This document shows positions 1 to 4,966 of a stretch of DNA of 5,252 nt, piece by piece. The position numbers and the translations under genes are program-made. The stretch comes from Candidatus Heimdallarchaeota archaeon. Lineage in GTDB: Archaea; Asgardarchaeota; Heimdallarchaeia; Hodarchaeales; LC-3. How positions within the stretch are numbered: the stretch's first letter is position 1; the number at the start of each line of letters is the position of its first letter. The notes under the pieces were generated by a model that was not told the origin of the DNA, ran no database searches, and saw nothing but the letters and a program-made list of their open reading frames with translations. Location of the stretch: positions 1 through 5,252 of the forward strand of contig DAHXPE010000332.1 in the NCBI GenBank assembly GCA_027364495.1. The letters run 5' to 3'.

Positions 1-582
1 TGGTGCTCCATTTATTAGAGGAACAGTTTCTTCTGCATAAATATCCAATGCATCATCTATTTTCTTAATAGAAATTTCAATAGTACTGGTCCAAAACATG
101 TAAATTAGTAAATAAAATCCAGTTCCTACGAATAAAAAGGCGAAAGCAAAAATAAAATTATTAAAACGAGGATATTTAAAAAATTCAGAAAGAGCTTCGA
201 TTAAAGAAAAAAACGCAAAGGGGAGATAAATCCATTCACCTAAATCTGAAATATACTTATCAGCATATGGAACTGATCTGGGATTTTGTTTTCTGATTCT
301 TCTTCTAAAAATCAGAATGTTTAATAAAAGGCATAGAAAAATAATTACAATACCAATAATAAGATGGGAATAACCAGTATTTAAACTAATAGCGATATTT
401 TCCAAAGGTATTTGATTAATAAAATAAATAGCCGCGATGAAATAAACTAAACTGAATAATAAACTTATTAAGATCTTTTTAAGGGATTTAATCTTTTTAA
501 TTTTCATTGTCAATTTATCAGTTGAATAGAAAATTGACAGCTCATTATGAGGAGTAGACAGAGAATTTTCAGAAAAATTCAT
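1..582 (-). CDS. Multi-pass membrane protein, N-terminal part, unknown function
   Basis: An uninterrupted frame of 194 codons runs from ATG at 582 to the left edge without a stop, so the C-terminus lies outside the window. The first 35 residues or so are polar and end in a lysine-rich stretch. Hydrophobic segments then lie at about residues 37-56, 74-92 and 141-164, with a weaker, possibly amphipathic one near 116-134. An arginine-rich loop (FRRRIRK, about 92-98) follows the second segment, suggesting a cytoplasmic loop. The last visible part, after about 165, is soluble and acidic. I chose the ATG at 582 because GTGAT (589-593), matching the archaeal ribosome-binding core, lies 6 nt upstream. 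An internal ATG at residue 26 has no such site. I do not recognise the family. Coding status is well supported by frame length in AT-rich DNA and by the clear membrane pattern. Confidence 0.75.
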   Translation of the reverse strand, partial: MNFSENSLSTPHNELSIFYSTDKLTMKIKKIKSLKKILISLLFSLVYFIAAIYFINQIPLENIAISLNTGYSHLIIGIVIIFLCLLLNILIFRRRIRKQNPRSVPYADKYISDLGEWIYLPFAFFSLIEALSEFFKYPRFNNFIFAFAFLFVGTGFYLLIYMFWTSTIEISIKKIDDALDIYAEETVPLINGAP

Positions 583-837
583 AAATCCATCACAGTTTTG
601 TCATTCAAAAATCAGTATTAAAAAGGTTGCATAGAGGTTATTCATTAATTTAGAACAAAAGATGAGAAGGAAATGGGAAATTATTATAAAGAAATAAAAA
701 GGTTTTACGAATTATTTTTATTTTATAAGATGTTTTATAAATCATTTGTTTTTAATTTGAAGTTTTTTAGGAAATTATTAAAATAGAAGAATATTTGTTC
801 TTTTCGGTAAAAATAAGGGCATAACAAATTCATTTTT
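583..837. other. Non-coding gap between membrane gene and GNAT gene
   Basis: This 255-bp stretch is very AT-rich and has only short open frames on either strand. It holds the presumed promoter of the membrane gene at its left end and the 3' trailer of the acetyltransferase gene at its right end. T-rich runs follow the acetyltransferase stop on the minus strand (for example near 810-816) and could serve as archaeal-type terminators. TTTTATAA occurs twice, at 721-728 and 733-740. I see no RNA gene here. Confidence 0.6.
589..625 (-). promoter_or_regulatory. Putative archaeal promoter and RBS of the left-edge membrane gene
   Basis: Read on the minus strand, an A/T box CTTTTTAATA lies at 625-616, about 38 nt upstream of the ATG at 582. 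That spacing would put transcription start near 595, giving a short leader. GTGAT at 593-589, complementary to the archaeal 16S 3' end, falls inside that leader. Both elements are weak matches in AT-rich DNA. Confidence 0.35.
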
Positions 838-1329
838 TCAAAAACGAAGAATAAACCATTGAGAGTTCGGATCTGATTTTTTTTTCACGACTCGATCAAT
901 ATCAATACCTTCATTCCAAATTGTAAAACCAAATCTTTGAAATAGATGCATAAGCAAATTTTTCCGATTTTCTTGAAGCTTTTTTGCTTTTTCAATAAAT
1001 GTATCACGTTCTTCTTCGTCAAAATCAATGAATGCAGAATAAAATGATTCGAAACCATTTTCTCTTGCCAAAGTATTATAACAATCCTCAATCTCAGGAT
1101 TAATGTTTAGAGTTATACATTCTGCCCTAATCTTATGTGCATATTTAATAATCTCTTGTAACAAAATGGTAGCATAATTTTTACTTCGAAAATCGTAATT
1201 GACGAACATTCGGAGGAGTTCTAAGTTTTTTTCATCAATTCGAAAAGAATAATCGATAAAACCAATTATGTCATTGGCCTTGTTTAAAGTTAATTCACCT
1301 TTAGCAACATCATTTCGGACATGAAACAT
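838..1329 (-). CDS. GNAT-family N-acetyltransferase-like protein
   Basis: This 163-aa protein has the order of a GNAT fold. The known family transfers an acetyl group from acetyl-CoA to an amine, but the substrate here cannot be read from sequence. A beta strand with LLRMFVN (38-44) is followed by DFRSKNYA and a helix (46-64), which sits where motif A binds the CoA pyrophosphate. Strand CITLNIN (71-77) and helix YNTLARENGF (84-93) match motif B, whose Y-x8-GF pattern is typical. Motif A is degenerate: the usual R/Q-x-x-G-x-G/A appears as R48-S-K-N51-Y-A53, with asparagine for the first glycine. The charged helix 103-122 and the tail, with a second LFQRFGF near 129-135, extend beyond the usual core. 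The start at 1329 is the first ATG after an in-frame stop; no Shine-Dalgarno is visible, consistent with a leaderless message. It is divergent from the zinc-finger-like gene. The fold is likely; acetyltransferase activity is less certain. Confidence 0.75.
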   Translation of the reverse strand: MFHVRNDVAKGELTLNKANDIIGFIDYSFRIDEKNLELLRMFVNYDFRSKNYATILLQEIIKYAHKIRAECITLNINPEIEDCYNTLARENGFESFYSAFIDFDEEERDTFIEKAKKLQENRKNLLMHLFQRFGFTIWNEGIDIDRVVKKKSDPNSQWFILRF

Positions 1330-1355
1330 ATAAAATCGTGTTCTTTAACAGTACA

Positions 1356-1366
1356 GTAAAAAATTT
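1356..1366. promoter_or_regulatory. Shared A/T box of a divergent promoter
   Basis: The 61-bp gap between the divergent starts at 1329 and 1391 contains one strong A/T element, centred near 1360. It reads TAAAAAATTT on the plus strand (1357-1366) and TTTTTTAC on the minus strand (1363-1356). Its centre is about 31 bp from each start codon, which suits TBP binding with very short or absent leaders for both genes. This is inferred from spacing only. Confidence 0.4.
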
Positions 1367-1390
1367 CTCATAGTTTCAAAAAGATACTCA

Positions 1391-1738
1391 ATGAAACAAC
1401 AATTGCATCTGAGAAAATGCTTCTACGATAGTACTATTGGTTATGACTCTGAAAAATATAAAAGAAATCAATTAATACATAAAAATAAATTTCCTACATT
1501 TAATAATGAACACTTTATGAAGTGTCCAATGTGTAACTCTTTTATTGAAAATTCTGAGTTTTTAGCTAATAGTTTTGAAAATCAACCTTATGGATATTGG
1601 TCTGCTTGCTTAGTGACTCATTATCGTCATTCCCATATTAAATATTACGATGCCTCATGGAAAAATCCTTATTATGGGGAAAAAAATAGAGAATATAACA
1701 GAATGAGTCATGATGATTATAGGATTCTTGTAAAGTAA
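1391..1738 (+). pseudogene. 5' part of IS-interrupted zinc-finger-like protein gene
   Basis: As it stands the frame encodes 115 aa. A likely metal site is formed by C45-P-M-C48 and the histidines of THYRHSH (H77, H80, H82), with C73 nearby. This CxxC to HxxxxH arrangement resembles a C2H2-type finger with a long linker. The aromatic-rich stretch YYDASW follows. The stop codon TAA (1736-1738) lies inside the terminal inverted repeat of the IS66 element that begins at 1735, so the last codon is part host, part element (Lys instead of native Asn). Removing the element joins residue V114 to the frame at 3480-3671 and gives a 175-aa protein. From memory, small archaeal proteins carry a similar HYRHxH segment followed downstream by an NxRAKRQ segment; I cannot name the family or function. 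The truncated product keeps the putative zinc site but loses the basic C-terminal third. ATG 1391 is the only ATG after an in-frame stop. Confidence 0.8.
1727..1734 (+). repeat. Target-site duplication, left copy (CTTGTAAA)
   Basis: These 8 bp directly abut the left terminal inverted repeat and are identical to 3480-3487 on the right. Eight base pairs is the duplication length known for IS66-family elements. The duplication lies within the coding frame of the interrupted gene (codons for Leu-Val and part of Asn). Confidence 0.95.
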
Positions 1739-1746
1739 CTGTTTAA
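1735..1746 (+). repeat. Left terminal inverted repeat of the IS66 element
   Basis: GTAACTGTTTAA here matches the reverse complement of 3468-3479 in all 12 positions. Similarity continues weakly inward, to about 15 of 18 positions. The TAA at 1736-1738 serves as the stop codon of the truncated host gene. Confidence 0.93.
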
Positions 1747-1800
1747 GTCTATAGTTAAAATAAGAAAAGATCAATAGTAAATTAGGATGTGAAAACGAGG

Positions 1801-3387
1801 TCAGGTATAGACTTGTCCAGTAATACTTTTATAAATATAGTCTTCTATTGGAAAACCTTGTAGTCGAGCAGTTTTAAGTACACTTGAAAGAACCTCTAGT
1901 GTATGAACACTTTTGAAACTCCGGAAACACTCTTTAATTTTTCTGAAAATAACGATTTCTCGAAGGTCACGTTCTGCTCGATTATTAGTCGGTTCTGCGC
2001 CTGGAATGAGAATAAATGTGAACCAATATGGACATCCATTAACCAGATACTCTAAAGCTTTTTGAAATTTGGAAGGAACTTGACCTGACCTGCTGTCTTC
2101 TCTTATCGTATACCGGTTTATGAGTTCCTGAAGAGTCTCCTCAGCTTCTAACCAAAGTTTTTCACGTTTTTCTGGAGGTGGATCCTCAGTTAACGATTCT
2201 TTTACCGTATGATAGAGCTGTCGAATCTCTGGTAAAAATTTTTCTGCTTCTTGACCTTCAGTAACTGAGTCTTCGAACTTTCGGATGAGATGAGCCCAAC
2301 AAAATTGTAAATGAGGAAATGGAAGCAGTTCTGAACTATAAGCATTCCAACGATCGCTGGTTACTGTTCCAGAGAATGAAGTTCCTATGACCTTTTTCAA
2401 GGTTGTCTGACCACGACTAGGATGTATGACATACACACAGAGTTGTGGTGAAGTAAAGTCCCAAACCCACCAATTTTTTCCATTCACACTAAACGAGGTC
2501 TCATCAATATGTACTAGTGGAAGCTGTAAAACCTCAGTAAGTAACCTCTGATAGAGATCTTCGAAACTTGTTGCAACACGGTTTAATATGGTTAAAATTG
2601 TAGCTGGAGAAACACTTAGAGACCAATCATCCTGAAACACTTCACTGACTTTTCGTAATGGCAGTCGTCGGACAATAGAATCCATGACAGTCTTAGTATA
2701 GACATACGGACCAAAATATCCTTGTTGACTTGTTCTTGGATCTGTTTTGGTACATTCCTGTTGACATTCTGGACAGTAATAGACAGGGGTTTTGTATTCA
2801 ATAACTGTTTTTGGTGGTGGTTCTGGAATGTCTTCAATTATTCGACTTCTAATTGAAATAATATCGTTGCTGGTCAAGACATGTGAACAATGGGTACACT
2901 GGTCCAGTTCAAGAGTAATAATCTTATCAGGTTGTCGTTGTGGATGTGGTGTTCCTTTTGTACCAGTTGGTCGTCCTGGTTTTTGATGTTTCTTGGATAA
3001 CTGCTTTTGTTCTGTCCTTGCAGAGTTTCTTTTTTGATGCGGTCCGAAAGGCGAATGTTGAATACTAGGTGGAACATTTGTATTCTGTAATCGTGCAATG
3101 ATCTTTTCTAATTCTTGTATCTTTTTATCCCGTAGTTCAAGCTGCTTGAATAAATCTGCAACTTTCTGTTGCAATAACGCATTTTGATGCTTTAATTCTG
3201 TGTTTTCTTTTTGAAGTCGTTCTATTTCAATGTTTAAAAGGAGGTTCGTGGTTTGTAGTTGTCTTTGGCTTTCGAATTCAGCACCAAAAGGAGGTTTTTC
3301 TCCTGAAAGCTGGTTTTGTGGAAGCATTTTTGCTGTTTGTTTTCTTTTTTTAGGGATGTTTCTTCCACTTACCTGTGATTGTAACAT
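1801..3387 (-). CDS. tnpC: IS66-family DDE transposase (TnpC type)
   Basis: This 528-aa protein has the full IS66 layout. After a basic N-terminus, a coiled coil with heptad leucines spans about 48-102. A Pro/Lys-rich linker with KPGRPTGTKG (136-145) follows. Next come the zinc-finger cysteines C164-x2-C167 and C205-x2-C208, the helix-turn-helix-like region (about 225-280), and the RNase H-fold catalytic core. The presumed DDE residues are D295 in HIDET, D345 in SDRWNAY and E472 in PTNNRAER. The family motif CWAHLIRK (363-370) is present. Length is normal and I see no frameshift, so the enzyme is probably active. The enzyme is expected to bind the element ends and cut and join DNA. The start at 3387 is preceded by AGGTAGG (minus strand, 3399-3393), a modest ribosome-binding site; an internal ATG at residue 21 is possible. 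Confidence 0.95.
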   Translation of the reverse strand: MLQSQVSGRNIPKKRKQTAKMLPQNQLSGEKPPFGAEFESQRQLQTTNLLLNIEIERLQKENTELKHQNALLQQKVADLFKQLELRDKKIQELEKIIARLQNTNVPPSIQHSPFGPHQKRNSARTEQKQLSKKHQKPGRPTGTKGTPHPQRQPDKIITLELDQCTHCSHVLTSNDIISIRSRIIEDIPEPPPKTVIEYKTPVYYCPECQQECTKTDPRTSQQGYFGPYVYTKTVMDSIVRRLPLRKVSEVFQDDWSLSVSPATILTILNRVATSFEDLYQRLLTEVLQLPLVHIDETSFSVNGKNWWVWDFTSPQLCVYVIHPSRGQTTLKKVIGTSFSGTVTSDRWNAYSSELLPFPHLQFCWAHLIRKFEDSVTEGQEAEKFLPEIRQLYHTVKESLTEDPPPEKREKLWLEAEETLQELINRYTIREDSRSGQVPSKFQKALEYLVNGCPYWFTFILIPGAEPTNNRAERDLREIVIFRKIKECFRSFKSVHTLEVLSSVLKTARLQGFPIEDYIYKSITGQVYT

Positions 3388-3411
3388 TTGAACCTACCTG
3401 CTTATTTTTGT

Positions 3412-3460
3412 AATTTTGTCGGGACTAAAAACTTTTTGGTTGCTGCAGTGAATTTTGTCG
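3412..3460. repeat. Subterminal direct repeat AATTTTGTCG in the IS66 right end
   Basis: AATTTTGTCG occurs at 3412-3421 and again at 3451-3460, 39 bp apart, between the transposase start and the right terminal repeat. Between them is an imperfect palindrome, ACTAAAAA-C-TTTTTGGT, at 3424-3440. Its minus-strand reading TTTTTAGT could also be the TATA box of the transposase gene. The repeats could be transposase-binding sites; no equivalent is evident in the left end. Confidence 0.5.
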
Positions 3461-3467
3461 AAAAAAG

Positions 3468-3479
3468 TTAAACAGTTAC
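3468..3479 (-). repeat. Right terminal inverted repeat of the IS66 element
   Basis: TTAAACAGTTAC is the exact reverse complement of the left end. It directly abuts the right copy of the target duplication. Confidence 0.93.
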
Positions 3480-3487
3480 CTTGTAAA
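3480..3487 (+). repeat. Target-site duplication, right copy (CTTGTAAA)
   Basis: This copy is identical to 1727-1734 and continues in frame into the 3' part of the interrupted gene. Confidence 0.95.
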
Positions 3488-3671
3488 CAATAGGGCTAAG
3501 AGACAAATGATTAGAGGAATAATAAAAAATGATAGATTTGACATAGAAACGAAAAAAAGTTTAATCATGGGATTTAAACAATTAAAATTTAATGACGAAA
3601 AGACAAATGCCTTAATAGAACGAAAGATACAGTACCTTTCAGTTAAAAAAATCTTAAAAGGGGCCAAATAA
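3480..3671 (+). pseudogene. 3' part of IS-interrupted zinc-finger-like protein gene
   Basis: Sixty-three codons are open from the target duplication to TAA at 3669-3671, in exactly the frame needed to continue the gene that starts at 1391 once the element and one CTTGTAAA copy are removed. The joined protein would be 175 aa. This segment begins LVNNRAKRQMIRG and is mostly basic and helical, with FDIETKKSLIMGF and a Lys-rich end (VKKILKGAK). Basic composition is compatible with nucleic-acid binding, but that is only inference. It now has no start codon near its 5' end and lies downstream of an oppositely transcribed element, so it is probably not expressed as a protein. No stops or frameshifts have accumulated, which suggests a recent insertion. 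The antisense frame here (3476-3667, minus) is a shadow. Confidence 0.85.
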
Positions 3672-3691
3672 CTTTATTTCTATATAGAACA

Positions 3692-3712
3692 CAAGTAATA
3701 CTTGGTCAAGTA
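3692..3712. repeat. Overlapping palindromes built from CAAGTA half-sites
   Basis: CAAGTA (3692-3697), its inverse TACTTG (3699-3704) and CAAGTA again (3707-3712) lie in 21 bp. They form CAAGTA-A-TACTTG and ACTTG-GT-CAAGT palindromes. The site lies 20 bp after the stop of the interrupted gene. It could be an operator or a hairpin in the 3' region; sequence alone does not decide. Confidence 0.4.
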
Positions 3713-3835
3713 ATAATTCCTAAATAAAATTACATTTGCAATCAATTGGGTTTTAAAATTTTATTATTTATTGGGGAAACAATAAAACAAGACAATTACC
3801 AGTCATAATCTATCAGAGATAAAAAACCTTAAGTT

Positions 3836-3851
3836 TTAGGATGCATCCTAA
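3836..3851. repeat. Perfect 16-bp palindrome TTAGGATGCATCCTAA
   Basis: All eight base pairs on each side of the centre (GC at 3843-3844) match. There is no loop, so a protein-binding site is more natural than a terminator hairpin. It lies about 70 bp beyond the 3' end of vapC and far from any start codon, so no regulated gene is obvious. Confidence 0.5.
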
Positions 3852-3922
3852 TTTAGCCGATCACTCAATTCATAAAAAAGATTACCAGCTGTAGAACTAT
3901 CAATCCTATCTCTTAATCCAGT

Positions 3923-4312
3923 TCACCAAGCTTCAATTAAAACCCCTGTTAGTGCAAAATGTTTAATGTTTCTTGTAATAATTTTTTGGTTATTTTCTAA
4001 AGCAACAGAGGCAATTAAGCAGTCCATTACTCCAATTTGTTTGCTGTCCTTTCGTAACTCATTAATCAATTTACCGAATCTAATTACAGTTTCTTTAGTA
4101 AAATCAAGTATGCTAAAATAATTAATCAATTCTTTTACATCCCTTAAATTCTCTTGAATCCTATCAGATTTGAAAACGCCTTGATATAATTCCCAAAGAT
4201 TGACATGTGTTAGATATAATTCTACATTTCCATCAATGATGTTCTCAATAAAAGCAATTGCTTTCTCATCTTTTCGAATAACAGCGATGAGAAAATCAGT
4301 ATCAAGGATCAA
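3923..4312 (-). CDS. vapC: VapC-family toxin, PIN-domain ribonuclease
   Basis: This 129-aa protein is a complete PIN domain of usual length. Acidic residues of the metal-dependent nuclease site are recognisable: D4 in MILDTDFLI, E41 in NLWELYQG and D97 in GVMDCLIAS. The fourth position falls in ITRNIKHF (N115), a form common in VapC proteins. Family members cut specific RNAs, often tRNA or rRNA, when freed from their antitoxin; the target here is unknown. The start is TTG at 4312, needed because the first catalytic Asp is only three residues in and no ATG is nearby. GAGGA at 4327-4323 (minus strand) lies 10 nt upstream, inside the end of vapB. Only 2 nt separate the vapB stop from this start, so translational coupling is likely. 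The protein ends normally at TGA after EAW. Confidence 0.92.
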   Translation of the reverse strand: MILDTDFLIAVIRKDEKAIAFIENIIDGNVELYLTHVNLWELYQGVFKSDRIQENLRDVKELINYFSILDFTKETVIRFGKLINELRKDSKQIGVMDCLIASVALENNQKIITRNIKHFALTGVLIEAW

Positions 4313-4314
4313 TG

Positions 4315-4542
4315 CTAAAAATTCCTCAATTCCACAGTATTTCGTTCATCAAAAATAGTACTTATTGAATCTGCTAGATTTTGATTACCTTTGTTCCTTT
4401 TAATCCAATTAATAAGATCATCTATATTTTTTTCTGTCATAGTAATACGTAAAATGACATCAGTAAATGATTCATTCTTCCTTTTTAATTTATTAAGAGA
4501 ATTATATGCATCCTCCGAGATTGTAATAGTTTTATGAGCCAT
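4315..4542 (-). CDS. vapB: VapB-family antitoxin (DUF217 type)
   Basis: This 75-aa protein has the N-terminal pattern of archaeal VapB antitoxins of the DUF217 family: strand KTITIS (4-9), helix DAYNSLNKLK (11-20) and ESFTDVILRIT (24-34). This part is expected to dimerise and bind DNA. The C-terminal part, with an acidic helix and flexible end, would wrap around the toxin. It is the first gene of the operon and the toxin follows after 2 nt on the same strand. There is no Shine-Dalgarno before ATG 4542, but a TATA box lies at the distance expected for a leaderless message. Autorepression by the VapBC complex is usual in the family; inverted repeats around the promoter are candidate operators. 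The antitoxin call rests on both sequence pattern and pairing with vapC. Confidence 0.9.
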   Translation of the reverse strand: MAHKTITISEDAYNSLNKLKRKNESFTDVILRITMTEKNIDDLINWIKRNKGNQNLADSISTIFDERNTVELRNF

Positions 4543-4621
4543 ACGTATTTTAATGACATTCGTGTATTTAAATGTATTGATTATTGCTTTTGACTTAAAT
4601 TGAAAGAAAATACGTTATTTT
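4543..4621. promoter_or_regulatory. Candidate VapBC operator repeats flanking the promoter
   Basis: ACGTATTTT at 4543-4551 recurs in inverted orientation as AAAATACGT at 4607-4615, on the two sides of the TATA box. The right copy is itself part of a 15-bp hyphenated palindrome, AAAATA-CGT-TATTTT (4607-4621). The left copy overlaps the palindrome ATACGTAT (4541-4548), which covers the vapB start codon. Toxin-antitoxin complexes commonly repress their own promoter through such repeats; binding here is inferred. Confidence 0.4.
4565..4572 (-). promoter_or_regulatory. TATA box of the vapBC operon (TTTAAATA)
   Basis: On the minus strand TTTAAATA is a near-perfect archaeal TATA box, and its centre is about 26 bp upstream of the vapB ATG. 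That places transcription start at or next to the start codon, so the vapB message is probably leaderless. The absence of a ribosome-binding site fits. Confidence 0.65.
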
Positions 4622-4666
4622 AGTAAATAAAATAAGATTCTAAAAATTTTAAAAATTAAATCTTAT
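4621..4666 (-). terminator. Possible terminator hairpin between the right-end ORF and vapB
   Basis: ATAAGATT (4632-4639) and AATCTTAT (4659-4666) form an 8-bp perfect inverted repeat around a 19-nt A/T loop. On the minus strand the stem is followed by a T-rich tail (about 4631-4621). It overlaps the stop codon of the 105-codon frame at 4649, as a terminator would. The stem is A/T-rich and weak. Confidence 0.3.
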
Positions 4667-4966
4667 AATTTTCATTCTTAAAGGATTTATTTTCAGTAAT
4701 AGTTCTAAAACAACCTTAAAGGATAAAATTATATAACTTGAATCAATTAATGGAAGAAAAAAAAAATACCAAAAACCAAAAAACAAATATTTGTACACTT
4801 CGAAATACTGAGTGTACAGAGGATAAGGAAAACTGATTAAACGATGAGACAGCGTTCCTTTTGGAGTTATTTTCATTTCTTCTATGAGTGTATGATTTAA
4901 AATATATTCTCTAAATTTTTTGCTGAATGACGTAAAATATTCAAATACAGAAATAATTTTAGGCAT
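4649..4966 (-). CDS. Hypothetical protein with C-terminal membrane segments, possibly 5'-damaged
   Basis: From ATG 4966 the frame encodes 105 aa. Residues 1-55 are soluble, with aromatic and basic residues (FEYFTSFSKKFREYI). Very hydrophobic aromatic segments follow at about 58-74 (contains YLFFGFWYFFFLPLI) and 77-93. I do not recognise it. The same frame is open upstream for another 64 codons to a stop at 5159-5161, with no ATG, GTG or TTG in that part. A 169-codon open frame is unlikely by chance in such AT-rich DNA, so the gene may have lost its true start by frameshift or a new stop. The internal ATG has only a weak AAGGA upstream. A run of ten A residues at 4757-4766 is a slippage or assembly-error site, although either single-base change there would shorten the frame. 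An inverted repeat at 4792-4818 also lies within it. Coding status is uncertain. Confidence 0.4.
   Translation of the reverse strand: MPKIISVFEYFTSFSKKFREYILNHTLIEEMKITPKGTLSHRLISFPYPLYTQYFEVYKYLFFGFWYFFFLPLIDSSYIILSFKVVLELLLKINPLRMKIIRFNF
4792..4818. repeat. Inverted repeat TGTACACT-N11-AGTGTACA
   Basis: TGTACACT (4792-4799) and AGTGTACA (4811-4818) are perfect reverse complements separated by 11 nt. G-T pairs could add one more pair on each side of the RNA stem. Each arm contains the self-palindrome TGTACA. It lies within the uncertain right-end frame. It could be an operator-like site or a transcript hairpin. Confidence 0.5.

Larger units (their letters stand above)
1735..3479 (-). mobile_element. 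Complete IS66-family insertion sequence (ISBst12-like, transposase only)
   Basis: The element is 1745 bp, bounded by inverted repeats beginning with GTAA, the known terminal sequence of IS66 elements, and by perfect 8-bp direct repeats. It carries one gene, a full-length IS66 transposase on the minus strand. No accessory tnpA or tnpB frame is present, as in the ISBst12 subgroup. The non-coding ends are 66 bp (left) and 92 bp (right). The intact transposase frame, perfect duplication and still-open host reading frame on both sides all indicate a recent insertion, possibly still mobile. The transposase is transcribed opposite to the interrupted gene. Confidence 0.95.
3672..3922. other. Non-coding gap with palindromic elements
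   Basis: I find no convincing gene in these 251 bp. Near the left end is a cluster of CAAGTA half-sites in alternating orientation (3692-3712). A perfect 16-bp palindrome lies at 3836-3851. On the minus strand, T6 runs downstream of vapC at 3879-3874 and 3826-3821 could serve as archaeal terminators for the vapBC transcript. A short open stretch continues in frame after the vapC stop to about 3854, but I do not count it as coding. Confidence 0.55.

Noticed and set aside
885..1091. Minus-strand 68-codon frame within the acetyltransferase gene
   Set aside because: It overlaps the acetyltransferase in another frame and has low-complexity Leu/Ile/Lys content.
2616..3098. Several open frames of 64-74 codons on both strands inside the transposase gene
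   Set aside because: They overlap the well-supported transposase in other frames and their translations show no family pattern.
3476..3667. Minus-strand 63-codon open frame with hydrophobic content
   Set aside because: It is antisense to the 3' part of the interrupted gene, begins inside the IS terminal repeat, and is explained by the real plus-strand frame.
3854..3922. Open reading continuing in frame after the vapC TGA (begins TGLRDRIDSS), suggesting stop readthrough
   Set aside because: VapC already has a normal length and C-terminus. About 23 further sense codons are not exceptional, and nothing suggests TGA recoding.
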